DNA of 64,000 bases from Burkholderia sp. Bp8992 (GTDB lineage Bacteria; Pseudomonadota; Gammaproteobacteria; Burkholderiales; Burkholderiaceae): contig NZ_QTQI01000005.1 in the NCBI RefSeq assembly GCF_003853705.1, forward strand, positions 310,001-374,000. Direction: 5' to 3'. Position numbers and translations under genes: made by a program. Below, in pieces: positions 1 to 9,090 of this stretch. The number at the start of each line of letters is the position of its first letter. Positions within the stretch are counted from its first letter, which is position 1. The notes under the pieces were generated by a model, which was not told where the DNA came from, searched no databases, and was given only the letters and a program-made list of their open reading frames with translations.

Positions 1-83
1 CGGACGTCGGCCATATGCCGCAAATGGAGGCAGCGTCGGTCGTGAACGATGCGCTGCTGGAGAACATCCGTCGCGCCCGATAA
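1..83 (+). CDS. C-terminal end of an alpha/beta hydrolase (partial)
   Basis: An open frame enters from the left edge of the window and stops at TAA 81-83. The last 26 residues begin DVGHMPQMEAA, the usual ending of alpha/beta-fold hydrolases (including acyltransferase-like members), where the His of the GHMPQME motif is the catalytic-triad histidine. Everything upstream lies outside the window, so substrate and start cannot be given. It ends 77 bp before an SDR gene on the same strand and may be an earlier member of the same operon. Confidence 0.6.
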   Translation, partial: DVGHMPQMEAASVVNDALLENIRRAR

Positions 84-160
84 CCGCTCGTGCCGGGCGG
101 CGGGACGCCGATTCGGCGATGTGGAGCGGTTATCGGCGCAGTGATCTTGAGGAAACAGTC

Positions 161-916
161 ATGTCAGGACGTTTGACAGGCAAGCGGGTACTTCTGACCG
201 GCGGCGTTGCCAATATCGGTCTCGCCATTCTGGAGTCGTTCGTTGCCGAAGGTGCGACCGTGTCGGTCGTCGATATCGATGAGGTCAAGGGCCGCGCGCT
301 CGAATCCCGGTTCGGCGACAAGGTGCGTTTTTTTCGAACCGACATCTCGAGCGAAGACGAGATCAAGGCCGTCATCGAGAAGTCGTCGGAATGGATGCGC
401 GGCATCGACACGTTGTGTCTGAATGCCGGCGTCCAGCTCTCCGGGCGGATCGAGCAGTTCAGCACCGAGAGCTGGGACAAGGTCTTCGGGATCAACGTGC
501 GCGCCAACTTCATTTTCGCGCGCGAGTCGCTCCGTCACCTGAGAGCCGCGAAGAAGTCGTCGATCGTGATGATGTCGTCGCTCGCGGGCAAGCGCGGCGG
601 CACCGGCCTCGCATGCTACTCGGCGTCTAAGGCGGCCATCATTGGTCTGACGACCACGCTTGCAATCGAGCTCGCGCCGGACGGCGTGCGTGTCAATGCC
701 GTGTGTCCCGGCTGGATCGATACGCCGTTCAATCAACCGGTGATCGATTTCATGGGTGGCCGCGACAAGCAGGAGTCGGTGGTTCGGACGGCTATCCCCC
801 TCGGCCGACAGGCGACGCCGGACGAGGTCGCGCCGCTGTTTGTCTACCTCGCATCGGACGAGTCGTCTTACGTCACCGCGCAGGCAATCAATGTCGATGG
901 CGGCGCGTACAACTGA
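161..916 (+). CDS. SDR family NAD(P)-dependent oxidoreductase
   Basis: A 251-residue classical short-chain dehydrogenase, probably oxidising or reducing a secondary alcohol/ketone in the cytoplasm. The nucleotide-binding motif TGGVANIG is at residues 13-20, LNAG at 87-90, the catalytic Ser near 140 and the YxxxK pair at Tyr153/Lys157; the C-terminus reads INVDGGAYN as in this family. An in-frame ATG lies 42 nt further upstream, but the ATG at 161 is preferred because a gagga ribosome-binding site sits just in front and the glycine motif then falls at the usual place. Asp38/Asp40 after the second beta strand suggest NAD(H) rather than NADP(H). The next gene starts 27 bp downstream, so the two are probably co-transcribed. 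The substrate cannot be inferred. Confidence 0.88.
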   Translation: MSGRLTGKRVLLTGGVANIGLAILESFVAEGATVSVVDIDEVKGRALESRFGDKVRFFRTDISSEDEIKAVIEKSSEWMRGIDTLCLNAGVQLSGRIEQFSTESWDKVFGINVRANFIFARESLRHLRAAKKSSIVMMSSLAGKRGGTGLACYSASKAAIIGLTTTLAIELAPDGVRVNAVCPGWIDTPFNQPVIDFMGGRDKQESVVRTAIPLGRQATPDEVAPLFVYLASDESSYVTAQAINVDGGAYN

Positions 917-943
917 CTGCCGGACAGAATCGGGAAGAAGCCA

Positions 944-1357
944 ATGAGCAAGCAGATCACAAATGAAGCCGCACGGCGGGCGATCGAAGCGGGCGTCGCG
1001 AAGGCGAACGAACTGGCGCAGCGCTCGTCGTTGTCGATCGTGGATGCGGGCGGCCACCTTGTTGCGTTCACACGCGTGAACGACGCGGCGTTCGGCACGA
1101 TCGAAATTGCGCACAACAAGGCGTATACCGCCGCAGCACTGCGGTTCCCTACCGATTACTGGATGAATTTCGTTCAGCCCGGAGCCGAGCTCTACGGGCT
1201 CGAGCGCGCGGCGTCCCGCCCGCTGGTCGTGTTCGGCGGCGGCCTGCCGGTGAAGCACGGCGACGAGGTCATCGGTGGGGTAGGCGTGTCGGGTGGTCCG
1301 GAGGAAGCGGACGTGGCGATTGCGCGTGCGATGGTTGCTGCGCTCGGCGAGAACTGA
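944..1357 (+). CDS. GlcG/HbpS-like (DUF336) protein
   Basis: A 137-residue protein of the GlcG/HbpS family. The family fold is recognised from the N-terminal helix with A..AI.AG..KA.EL, the LSIVDAGGHLVAFTRVN segment, and the C-terminal GGLPVKHGDEVIGGVGVSGG stretch, which is the family signature. Members bind heme or cobalamin in some species, or occur as small accessory proteins in catabolic operons, often with unknown function. Here it sits between an SDR gene and a DUF1445 gene with gaps of about 26 bp, which implies operon membership. No export signal is visible, so it is probably cytoplasmic. The family call is firm; the role is not. Confidence 0.85.
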   Translation: MSKQITNEAARRAIEAGVAKANELAQRSSLSIVDAGGHLVAFTRVNDAAFGTIEIAHNKAYTAAALRFPTDYWMNFVQPGAELYGLERAASRPLVVFGGGLPVKHGDEVIGGVGVSGGPEEADVAIARAMVAALGEN

Positions 1358-1382
1358 ACATCTTCCTGCAAAGGTGCTTTCA

Positions 1383-2177
1383 ATGGAATCGACTGCAGGT
1401 ACGCGGACGATGTCGGCCGACCAGGTTCGGCTGCTGATTCGCGACGGCAAGCTGCGTGCGCCGACGACGGGATACGCCGATGGCTTCATGCAGGCAAATC
1501 TGGCAATTCTGCCGAAGATGTACGCAGATGATTTTCGCGAGTTTTGCCGAATCAACCCCAAGAGCTGTCCGCTGGTGGGAGTCGGGCAGCCCGGCAACCC
1601 GGGGCTGGACGGACTGGGCGCGATCGACATTCGGACCGATGTGCCCCGCTACCGCGTGTACCGGAACGGGGTTCACACCGATACGGTCGACGATCTGGTC
1701 GATCTGTGGCGTGACGATCTCGTGACGTTTGCGCTCGGTTGCTCGTTCTCGTTCGAGAGCGCGATTCTGCAGGCGGGAATCGACATTCGCCACATCAGTG
1801 CGAACCGGAACGTGCCGATGTACGTGACGAATATCCAGACGACGGCCGCGGGGCCGTTTCGCGGCCCGATGGTCGTGTCGATGCGTGCGTTCAAGCCCGC
1901 CGATGCGATCCAGGCGATCGTGCTGTCGGAACGGTTTCCGCTCGCGCACGGCGCACCGGTTCATATCGGCGACCCGGCGACCATCGGGATTCGCGACGTC
2001 ACCCGGCCGGAGTTCGGCGATCCGCCGGTGATCGAGGCCGGTGACATCCTCGGGTTCTGGGCCTGCGGGGTCACGCCGCAGATGGCACTTCAGGCGGCGA
2101 AACCGGTCTTTGCGATCACGCATGAACCGGGGTACATGCTCGTCACGGATTTGCCGGCGAATGCGGCGGCCGTTTGA
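1383..2177 (+). CDS. DUF1445 putative hydro-lyase (YcsI-like)
   Basis: A 264-residue member of the DUF1445 (YcsI, D-glutamate-cyclase-related putative hydro-lyase) family. Recognisable blocks are GYADGFMQANLAILP, the CPLVGVGQPGNP segment, the LVTFALGCSFSFESAI block and the C-terminal FWACGVTPQMALQ and ITHEPGYMLVTDL segments. The frame is open 90 nt upstream, but the ATG at 1383 starts 25 nt after the previous stop and gives the usual length. In Bacillus the ycsI homologue lies in the kip operon with ycsF (pxpA), kipI (pxpB) and kipA (pxpC); all three partners appear here within 3.7 kb, so it is probably part of the same lactam/oxoproline metabolism. The reaction catalysed by the family here is unproven. 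Confidence 0.85.
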   Translation: MESTAGTRTMSADQVRLLIRDGKLRAPTTGYADGFMQANLAILPKMYADDFREFCRINPKSCPLVGVGQPGNPGLDGLGAIDIRTDVPRYRVYRNGVHTDTVDDLVDLWRDDLVTFALGCSFSFESAILQAGIDIRHISANRNVPMYVTNIQTTAAGPFRGPMVVSMRAFKPADAIQAIVLSERFPLAHGAPVHIGDPATIGIRDVTRPEFGDPPVIEAGDILGFWACGVTPQMALQAAKPVFAITHEPGYMLVTDLPANAAAV

Positions 2178-2193
2178 GCCAGGAGTCGTTGCA

Positions 2194-2511
2194 ATGTTCG
2201 ATGCAGAAATCGCCGCGAAGCTGCTCAATCGCGGCACATCGCAGGCGTCGGACCAATGTGGCAGGCAATACCTTGACGTGTTGCGCGAGGGACAGCTCGA
2301 TTTTTCTCACCGAATCGAGCGTCTAGCCGTAGAGGGCGCCGGTTCCGAGGTTCCTCGCGAAATCGAATGGCTGACATTCGGCGACGGCTCCCGCGCGTTG
2401 CGCATTCGTACCGACGGTGCGCAAACGGGCTGGAGCGAATGGGTTTCGATTGCGAAATCCGGCGGCGCCGAATCGATAAAGAGTGCGAACAAATATATTG
2501 CGGCGCAATGA
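2194..2511 (+). CDS. hypothetical protein
   Basis: A 105-residue protein I do not recognise. The start at 2194 follows an AGGAG at 2181-2185 and lies 16 bp after the DUF1445 stop, so translation from here in an operon is likely. The sequence is soluble and mixed-charge, with no signal peptide or membrane segment; the middle contains EIEWLTFGDGSRALRIRTDG and a GWSEWVSIAKSGG segment that may form a small beta-rich domain. Its position between catabolic genes suggests an accessory role, but nothing in it permits a function. Confidence 0.6.
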   Translation: MFDAEIAAKLLNRGTSQASDQCGRQYLDVLREGQLDFSHRIERLAVEGAGSEVPREIEWLTFGDGSRALRIRTDGAQTGWSEWVSIAKSGGAESIKSANKYIAAQ

Positions 2512-2584
2512 TACGGCGAGGCTGTCTCAGCCTGCCCGCAATGGAAATTGACTGATTGGCGGGGAAGCTCGCCGGGAGACACCG

Positions 2585-3034
2585 ATGTCCGAGCATGGCG
2601 TCCGACTGGAATGGACGATCGAGCAGCACCACGAGCGGGAAGGGACCTATAGCCGGGACCACCGGGCGATCATCAGCCCGACGGTGACGATCCCTGTATC
2701 CGCGGCTCCCGACTATCTCGGGAACGAACGTCTGGCCGATCCGGAGCAGTTGCTCGTCAACGCGCTCGCGAGTTGCCACATGCTGTACTTCCTCGCGCTC
2801 TGCGAAGGAAGCGGGTATGCGGTCGCATCATACTCCGACGATGCAGTCGGGAAAGTCGAGAAAAGCGCGGACGGGTTTCACTGGGTATCCGAAATCGTGC
2901 TCAGGCCCCGCGTGACCTTCGCGTCCGAAAAGCAGCCGAACCAGGCGCAACTCGAGCGGCTGCATCACCGAGCGCACAAAGGGTGCTTCATCGCCAATTC
3001 GATCAAGTCGAAAGTGGAAATCGATCTCGGCTGA
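2585..3034 (+). CDS. OsmC family protein
   Basis: A 149-residue OsmC/Ohr-superfamily protein. The two redox cysteines of the family are present: Cys64 in LASCHMLYFLAL and Cys134 in HKGCFIANSIKSKVEI. In characterised members this pair reduces organic hydroperoxides in the cytoplasm using lipoylated partners or thiols. The N-terminal TYSRDHRAII.P and PDYLGNERLADPEQLLV segments also match the family. It lies in the same gene train, 73 bp after the small unknown protein, and may protect against peroxides produced by nearby oxidative steps; that role is inference. Confidence 0.85.
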   Translation: MSEHGVRLEWTIEQHHEREGTYSRDHRAIISPTVTIPVSAAPDYLGNERLADPEQLLVNALASCHMLYFLALCEGSGYAVASYSDDAVGKVEKSADGFHWVSEIVLRPRVTFASEKQPNQAQLERLHHRAHKGCFIANSIKSKVEIDLG

Positions 3035-3088
3035 TTTTTGACCGGGATCGGTTGCCAGCCGATCAACAAACGTAGTGAGGAAAGTGAG

Positions 3089-3385
3089 ATGAAGAAGGAA
3101 GGTCTGGTCGTGGTTGCAACCGTCGTTGCCCGATCCGGCAACGAAGACGTGCTGCGCGAAGCGTTGAAGGAGCTGGTGCCGTACGCAAGGACGGAGCCGG
3201 GGTTCATCCAATACGATCTTCACGAATCCGCGGATACACCGGGGCAGTTCGTCTTCTACGAAATCTGGGAAGACGAAGCCGCCCTCGAGACCCATTCGAA
3301 TACTGAGTTCGCGAAGGCGTTCGGCGCACGGGCGGGGCAATGGATCGAATCCGTCTCGCTCAGCAAGTTCCGGAAAATCGCGTGA
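3089..3385 (+). CDS. antibiotic biosynthesis monooxygenase (ABM) domain protein
   Basis: A 98-residue single ABM-domain protein (ferredoxin-like alpha+beta fold, usually a homodimer). The pattern VVVATVVARSGNED, then EPGFIQYDLHES, PGQFVFYEIWEDEAALETH and a final HSNTEFAKAF helix is typical of YgiN-like small quinol monooxygenases. The ATG at 3089 is chosen over an in-frame codon at 3038 because GTGAGGAAAG precedes it. Small ABM proteins act on quinol-like rings without a bound cofactor or simply protect against quinones. The operon context does not name the substrate. Confidence 0.8.
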   Translation: MKKEGLVVVATVVARSGNEDVLREALKELVPYARTEPGFIQYDLHESADTPGQFVFYEIWEDEAALETHSNTEFAKAFGARAGQWIESVSLSKFRKIA

Positions 3386-3450
3386 TCCGCGCACGAACGC
3401 CCGAGCGGCATCGCGTGTTCGTGCACTGAAGAAATCCTGTGGGCAGCGTC

Positions 3451-4236
3451 ATGGTAAGCATTGATTTGAACTGCGATCTCGGTGAGAGCTTCGGCGCCTG
3501 GCGGATGGGCGACGATGCGGCGATGCTCGACATCGTGACGAGCGCGAATGTTGCCTGCGGTTTTCATGCCGGCGATCCGGCGGGGATCTATACCGTGCTG
3601 CATGAAGCGGCACGGCGCGGCGTCGCCGTCGGCGCGCACGTCGGCTATCGCGATCTGGTGGGCTTCGGACGTCGCAACATGCAGCCATCCCACGCAGAAC
3701 TGACGGGCGACGTGATCTACCAGATCGGTGCGCTGCAGGGGCTTGCAAAGGCCGCGGGCACGTCGATTCGCTACGTGAAGCCTCACGGCGCGCTGTACAA
3801 CACGATCGCGCATGATACCTACCAGGCGGCGGCTGTCATCGACGCGATTCTGGCGATCGATCCGACGCTCGTGCTGATGGTGCTCGCCGGCGCACCTGTT
3901 GCTGATCAGGCGCGTGAAGCCGGCCTTGCTGTCGTCGGCGAGGCATTTGCCGACCGCGCGTACAACGTGGATGGAAGCCTCGTGAATCGCCGCGCGGAAG
4001 GGGCGGTCATTCACGATCCAGACGTCGTTGCGCGTCGCATGCTGCGGTTCGTGCAGGAGGGTGTCGTGACCGCGATCGACGGCACAGACATCACGATCGA
4101 CGCACAGTCGATCTGCATCCACGGAGACAACCCGTCGGCCGTTGCAACTGCTCGCTTGCTGCAAACGCAACTCGCCGCGCGCGGCGTCGCGCTTCGGCCA
4201 TTTGCCGGGGAGTGCAGGGGAGAGAACCGTGTCTGA
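3451..4236 (+). CDS. pxpA: 5-oxoprolinase subunit PxpA (LamB/YcsF family)
   Basis: A 261-residue LamB/YcsF protein, subunit A of the prokaryotic ATP-dependent 5-oxoprolinase that opens 5-oxo-L-proline to glutamate. The family N-terminus [14 protein letters not shown] begins at residue 3, followed by the [12 protein letters not shown] metal-site region, the [14 protein letters not shown] segment, the [11 protein letters not shown] motif and [10 protein letters not shown]. The ATG at 3451 is preferred over GTG 3439 because the family starts right at this motif. The stop overlaps the start of the PxpB-PxpC fusion by 8 nt, so the two are translationally coupled. Confidence 0.92.
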   Translation: MVSIDLNCDLGESFGAWRMGDDAAMLDIVTSANVACGFHAGDPAGIYTVLHEAARRGVAVGAHVGYRDLVGFGRRNMQPSHAELTGDVIYQIGALQGLAKAAGTSIRYVKPHGALYNTIAHDTYQAAAVIDAILAIDPTLVLMVLAGAPVADQAREAGLAVVGEAFADRAYNVDGSLVNRRAEGAVIHDPDVVARRMLRFVQEGVVTAIDGTDITIDAQSICIHGDNPSAVATARLLQTQLAARGVALRPFAGECRGENRV

Positions 4237-5833
4237 GCAGATGCGCATCCTTTCGGCCGGCTCTGCCGGCATGCTGGTCGAGCTCGAGAGTCTCGAAACG
4301 ACGCTGGCGCTTCTCGACCGGCTGCTCGCGAGCGAAGTGGACGGCGTCGACGAAGTCGTTCCGGGCGCGCGCACCGTGCTGGTTCGCTTCGACCCGGCTG
4401 TCATCGATCGCGCGGCGCTGATCGAGCGGCTCGGGCAGCTGGACGTGTCCGTTCGCCGGGAGCGCGGCGGGAGCATGTTCGATATCCCGGTTTCCTACGT
4501 CGGAGAGGATCTGGGCGCGGTTGCCGAACTGCTGGGATGGTCCGTGGCCGAGCTCGTCCAGCGACATCTGGATGCGGTCCACTCGGTCGCGTTTACCGGA
4601 TTTGCACCGGGGTTCGCGTATATGACCACCGACGATCCGGGATTCGACGTTCCCCGACGCAAGACGCCTCGAGTGCGCATCCCGGCGGGCTCGGTCGCGA
4701 TCGCGGGCAAATTCAGCGGGATCTATCCCTCGGATAGCCCCGGGGGGTGGCAGCTTCTCGGCACGACGCAGGTGCCTATGTGGGACGCGACGCGTCCGCG
4801 TGCGGCTTTGCTTGCACCCGGCGATCGGGTTCGTTTCCGCGATGCGAGCAAAGGTTCGGCCGTTCCGGTAGCGGGGTGGCCGGTGCGGGCGCCGACGCCG
4901 GTGCGCCAGGTTTCGGGCACCGGCATTCTGGTGACGCGTGCGGATCGCCCGGTGCTGTATCAGGACCTCGGGCGGCCCCGACAGGCTGACCAGGGTGTCT
5001 CCGTGTGCGGTGCCGTCGACAGCGCCGCGCTGCGGCTCGCGAACGCCTGTGTCGGCAATCCGGGCAGTCGCGCCGCGCTCGAAGTGATGTTCGGCGGCCT
5101 TTCGCTGGTGCCCGATCGCCCGGTGACCCTCGCAGTGACGGGGGCGCCGTGCCCGATTTCGATTCGCGATGCGAATGGCCGCGTGACGGTGATCCCTCAC
5201 TCGCGTCCTTTTGCCGTCGATGCGGGCGAGGAAGTCACGCTCGATATGCCCGGCCGCGGCATGCGGAGCTACGTCGCATTGCGCGGCGGGTTCGTCGTCG
5301 AGCGCACGCTGGGGTCTGCGTCGACCGATACGCTTTCGAGGATCGGCCCGGCGCCGATCGTTTGCGGCGATGTCCTGGTCCCGGCCGACGAGGCCGCTAC
5401 GTTCGTCCAGTCGGAGCTGCCGGCCGCGCGGCCGCTTCCGTGCGAAGGCGACGTAGTCGATGTCGACGTCGTCCCGGGGCCGCGCACCGACTGGTTCACC
5501 GACGAAAGCGTTGCACGGTTTTTGTCGCAGGAATGGCGCGTCACGCCCGAGTCGAGCCGCGTCGGCATGCGACTGTCGGGCGACCTGGTACTGGCGCGGC
5601 GCGACGACGCGGAGCTACCGTCGGAAGGCACGTTGTTCGGATCGATTCAGGTGCCGCACAGCGGTCAGCCGGTGGTGTTCCTGACCGATCACCCCGTCAC
5701 CGGCGGGTACCCGGTGATTGCCGTCGTCGCGGCCCATCATCTCGGCATGCTCGGGCAGATTCCGATAGGCGCCCGCATCCGTTTCAACCCGATATCCGCA
5801 TTCGATCCGCAAGTGAAGGAACTTGTTCGATGA
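4229..5833 (+). CDS. fused 5-oxoprolinase subunits PxpB-PxpC (KipI-KipA fusion)
   Basis: A 534-residue protein that joins the two usually separate subunits. Residues 1 to about 215 are PxpB/KipI (AHS1 domain): [11 protein letters not shown] at 122-132 and [14 protein letters not shown] at 161-174 are diagnostic. After a short linker around VRAPTPVRQ, residues about 230-534 are PxpC/KipA (AHS2 domain): YQDLGRP at 244-250, DSAALRLAN, and near the end [14 protein letters not shown] followed by [10 protein letters not shown]. The GTG at 4229 follows an AGGGGAGAG ribosome-binding site. The two domains together are homologous to the carboxyltransferase region of urea carboxylase. The gene overlaps pxpA upstream by 8 nt and the biotin carboxylase gene downstream by 4 nt (ATGA). 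The likely role is in ATP-dependent lactam opening; see the finding on a possible biotin-dependent reaction. Confidence 0.9.
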   Translation: MSEQMRILSAGSAGMLVELESLETTLALLDRLLASEVDGVDEVVPGARTVLVRFDPAVIDRAALIERLGQLDVSVRRERGGSMFDIPVSYVGEDLGAVAELLGWSVAELVQRHLDAVHSVAFTGFAPGFAYMTTDDPGFDVPRRKTPRVRIPAGSVAIAGKFSGIYPSDSPGGWQLLGTTQVPMWDATRPRAALLAPGDRVRFRDASKGSAVPVAGWPVRAPTPVRQVSGTGILVTRADRPVLYQDLGRPRQADQGVSVCGAVDSAALRLANACVGNPGSRAALEVMFGGLSLVPDRPVTLAVTGAPCPISIRDANGRVTVIPHSRPFAVDAGEEVTLDMPGRGMRSYVALRGGFVVERTLGSASTDTLSRIGPAPIVCGDVLVPADEAATFVQSELPAARPLPCEGDVVDVDVVPGPRTDWFTDESVARFLSQEWRVTPESSRVGMRLSGDLVLARRDDAELPSEGTLFGSIQVPHSGQPVVFLTDHPVTGGYPVIAVVAAHHLGMLGQIPIGARIRFNPISAFDPQVKELVR

Positions 5834-7542
5834 AGAAGCTGCTCATCGCCAATCGCGGCGAAATCGCCATTCGCGTCATTCGCGCCGCGCGCGACTACAA
5901 CGTGACATCGGTCGCAATCTACTCGGACGCGGATGCCGGTTCGCTGCATGCCGAACTGGCCGACGAAGCGTACGGGCTGGGTGCGGGCCGCCCGGCGGAG
6001 ACTTATCTCGACATCTCGAAGATTCTGGCGATCGCCCGTCGCGCCGGTGCCGACGCGGTCCACCCGGGCTACGGCTTCCTGTCCGAACGCGCGGAGTTCG
6101 CCCAGGCGGTCATCGATGCCGGACTGATCTGGGTCGGCCCGTCGCCGGAGGTCATCACCGCGCTCGGCGACAAGGTGCAGGCCCGGCGTATCGCATCGAA
6201 GGTCGGCGCGCCGCTGGTCAGGGGATCCGATGGGCCGTTGAACAGTGCGTCGGACGCGGTGGCCTTCGCACGGGAGGTGGGCTTGCCGCTGGCGATCAAG
6301 GCCGCGTTCGGGGGCGGAGGGCGCGGTATGAAGATCGTCCGACGCATCGAAGACGTCGCGGAGATGTTCGATTCGGCCGTCCGCGAGGCGACGGAGGCGT
6401 TCGGCCGGGGCGACTGCTACGCTGAACAGTTTCTCGACCGTCCGCGCCATATCGAGGCGCAGATCATGGCCGACCATCACGGCAACACCGTCGTGCTCGG
6501 CACGCGCGACTGTTCGCTGCAGCGCCGAAACCAGAAGCTCGTGGAAGAGGCTCCCGCGCCTTTCATCACCGACGAGCAGCGCGCGCGCATTCACGACGCG
6601 GCGCGAAGGATATGTGCCGAGGCCGGCTATACGGGGGCGGGCACGGTCGAGTTTCTGCTTTCTCAAGACGGGGTCATCTCGTTTCTCGAGGTGAACACGC
6701 GGTTGCAGGTCGAGCATCCGGTGACGGAGGAAACCACCGGTGTCGACATCGTGATCGAACAACTGCGCATCGCGGATGGCCTTCCTGTGTCGATTACGGC
6801 GACGCCGGAGCCCCGCGGTCATGCGATCGAATTCCGTATCAACGCGGAGGATCCGGGCCGAGGCTTCCTGCCGACACCAGGCGCGATCACGCGCTTTCGT
6901 CCGCCCGCGGGGGCCGGGGTGCGGCTCGACTCCGGGGTCGAATCCGGCTCGCAGATTCCTGGGCTGTACGACTCGCTGATGGCCAAGCTGATCATTACCG
7001 GCGATACGCGCCAACAAGCACTCGCGCGCGCCCGTCGCGCGCTCGCCGAATTCGATATCGAAGGCGTGGCGTCGGTGTTGCCTTTCCATCGGGCGGTGCT
7101 CGAGGACAAGCGCTTCACGGGCGACGATGGCTTCAAGGTTCATACCAACTGGATCGAAACGGAGTTCGGCGGGGTCGAGCCTTCCGGACGCGTCGCGCCG
7201 GCTGACGGAGGCCTGCTGCAGAGCTTCATCGAGATCGACGGAAAGCGTCACACGATCGGTTTGCCCGCGTCGCTGTTTGCGAACGTTGGTTCCTCGCGCG
7301 CATTCGACGACGCGGTGAAGGCGGAAACGGGTGCCGACATCGTGACCGCGCCGGTTCCCGGCACGCTGCAGAAATGGCTGGTGGAAGAAGGGGCGACTGT
7401 AGCGGAGGGCGATGCCGTTGCCATCATGGAAGCGATGAAGATGGAAATGCGTGTAGTCGCACCGAGAGGTGGGCGAATCCGGATCCAGGGGGAAGCCGGA
7501 TGTCCGGTCACGGCGGGCGAAAAGATCGCGGTTATCGAGTAA
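5830..7542 (+). CDS. biotin carboxylase with C-terminal biotinyl domain
   Basis: A 570-residue protein of the acetyl/propionyl-CoA carboxylase alpha-chain type. The N-terminal biotin-carboxylase domain begins [19 protein letters not shown], has the ATP-grasp glycine loop [13 protein letters not shown] near 155-167 and the [16 protein letters not shown] signature near 280-295. The C-terminal biotinyl domain carries EAMKMEM with the biotinylated Lys at 537. It would use ATP and bicarbonate to charge biotin. No gene for a CoA-type carboxyltransferase (beta subunit) lies anywhere in the window; instead the gene overlaps the PxpB-PxpC fusion by 4 nt. The family call is certain; the acceptor substrate is not. 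Confidence 0.92.
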   Translation: MKKLLIANRGEIAIRVIRAARDYNVTSVAIYSDADAGSLHAELADEAYGLGAGRPAETYLDISKILAIARRAGADAVHPGYGFLSERAEFAQAVIDAGLIWVGPSPEVITALGDKVQARRIASKVGAPLVRGSDGPLNSASDAVAFAREVGLPLAIKAAFGGGGRGMKIVRRIEDVAEMFDSAVREATEAFGRGDCYAEQFLDRPRHIEAQIMADHHGNTVVLGTRDCSLQRRNQKLVEEAPAPFITDEQRARIHDAARRICAEAGYTGAGTVEFLLSQDGVISFLEVNTRLQVEHPVTEETTGVDIVIEQLRIADGLPVSITATPEPRGHAIEFRINAEDPGRGFLPTPGAITRFRPPAGAGVRLDSGVESGSQIPGLYDSLMAKLIITGDTRQQALARARRALAEFDIEGVASVLPFHRAVLEDKRFTGDDGFKVHTNWIETEFGGVEPSGRVAPADGGLLQSFIEIDGKRHTIGLPASLFANVGSSRAFDDAVKAETGADIVTAPVPGTLQKWLVEEGATVAEGDAVAIMEAMKMEMRVVAPRGGRIRIQGEAGCPVTAGEKIAVIE

Positions 7543-7707
7543 GGAGCGAAGGAGACATTGAATCGAATTTGAGTTGTCGAGATGTAGAAGGTATACGTCA
7601 TGTGATTCGGAATCCTGAGTGACTGGCGAACAATCAAATTGATGTCGGAAGAGTCAAGGAATCGGCTGAGTGCGTCACGAGTACGACAGCCTTATTGGAG
7701 GAAAACC

Positions 7708-8874
7708 GTGAAAAAACTGAATGTCGCTCTGGTGGGCACTGGCTTCATGGGCAAGGCCCACTCCATCGCTACTGCCGTGGTGCCGATCCTGTTCGGCTCG
7801 CCGGTGGAAATCGAACGCAAGGTCGTGGTCGACATCGACGACGAACTCGCACGCAATGCAGCTGCGCAATATGGGTTCGCCGAGCACGCGACGGACTGGC
7901 GAGAAGTCGTGTCGCGCCCGGATATCGATATCGTCGACATCTGCACGCCGAACGACACGCACGCGGCGATCGCGATCGCCGCCGCGAAGGCGGGTAAGCA
8001 CGTGATGTGCGAGAAGCCGATGGCGATGACGGTAGCCGACGCGGAAGCCATGCATGCGGCCGCGAAGGAAACGGGCGTGGTCACGATGATTTCGTACAAC
8101 TACCGCCACACGCCGGCGCTGCAGATGGCCAAGCGGTTGATCGACGAAGGGCGTATCGGCGAGATCCTGACGTTCCGCGGCTACTACCTGCAGGACTGGG
8201 GCGCGGATCCGAGCACGCCGCTGTCGTGGCGCTTCAACAAGGAGAAGGCCGGTTCGGGCACGCTTGGCGATATCGGCACGCACGTCATCGATGCGGCGCG
8301 CCTGCTCGTCGGCGAGTTCGAATCGGTGAACTCGATCGTCAAGACCTTCATCGCCGAGCGGCCGCTGCCGGCTGGCCGTTTCTTCGGCCCGGCAGGTCAG
8401 GCATCGTCGGAAAAGGGCAAGGTCGACGTCGACGACATGGCCATGACGATGATCAAGTTCAGCAACGGCGTGTGCGGAACGATCGAAGTGACGCGCAATG
8501 CGTGGGGCCACCACAACCAGCTCGGCTTCGAAATCCACGGTACCCGTGGCTCGATTGCGTTCGACTATCAGCGCCTGAACGAACTGCGTGTGGCGTTCGC
8601 GGACGATCCGTCGGACGCGTTCGGCTTCCGCACGATCTACTCGGGCCCGCATCAACCGTTCGGCGACAAGCTGTGGCCGGTTGCCGGGATGGGGCAGGGC
8701 TACATCGATATCAAGTCGATCGAGTGGTACAACTTCCTGCAGGCCATCGCCGGGAACCAGCCTGCCGCGCCGAACTTCGAGGACGGTGTCCAGATCGAGC
8801 GCATCGCGGATGCGATCCTCGTGTCGGGGAAAAGCGGCGTGTGGGAACACATCCAGCAGCCGGCTCGCGGATAA
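7708..8874 (+). CDS. Gfo/Idh/MocA family oxidoreductase 1
   Basis: A 388-residue NAD(P)-dependent sugar/polyol dehydrogenase. The Rossmann motif VALVGTGFMGKAHS starts at residue 6, the family EKP motif is VMCEKPMAMT, and the C-terminal domain carries GTLGDIGTHVIDAARLL with the catalytic Asp/His pair. The GTG at 7708 is chosen because GGAGGA (7696-7701) sits six bases in front; the open frame upstream of it is not supported. A 165 bp gap separates it from the biotin carboxylase gene, so it may have its own promoter. First of five tandem members. The C-terminal half resembles sugar dehydrogenases with a WRF-N-KEKAGSG loop, but the substrate cannot be named. Confidence 0.88.
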   Translation: MKKLNVALVGTGFMGKAHSIATAVVPILFGSPVEIERKVVVDIDDELARNAAAQYGFAEHATDWREVVSRPDIDIVDICTPNDTHAAIAIAAAKAGKHVMCEKPMAMTVADAEAMHAAAKETGVVTMISYNYRHTPALQMAKRLIDEGRIGEILTFRGYYLQDWGADPSTPLSWRFNKEKAGSGTLGDIGTHVIDAARLLVGEFESVNSIVKTFIAERPLPAGRFFGPAGQASSEKGKVDVDDMAMTMIKFSNGVCGTIEVTRNAWGHHNQLGFEIHGTRGSIAFDYQRLNELRVAFADDPSDAFGFRTIYSGPHQPFGDKLWPVAGMGQGYIDIKSIEWYNFLQAIAGNQPAAPNFEDGVQIERIADAILVSGKSGVWEHIQQPARG

Positions 8875-9090
8875 CACGGCCGCCGCCTGAAGCCGTGCGG
8901 AGGCGGTGAGTTCCTCGGTGAGTGGCGAATCGGTAACGCGGCTCGTCGGTAATGGATCCGGCGAGCGCCTCCTCATCTGCGGTCAGCGTCGAAGCATCAC
9001 CGTCCCGGCGGCGAACTGCGATAGATCCGGATGCGGCCTCCACTACGGCCGCGTTCGAACGATAGCGTGTCAATAGATCGGAGGCAGGGG

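Noticed and set aside
5005-7542. 845-codon frame suggesting a long fusion before the biotin carboxylase
   Set aside because: The upstream part is an out-of-frame shadow of PxpB-PxpC; the carboxylase starts at 5830 with the ATGA overlap.
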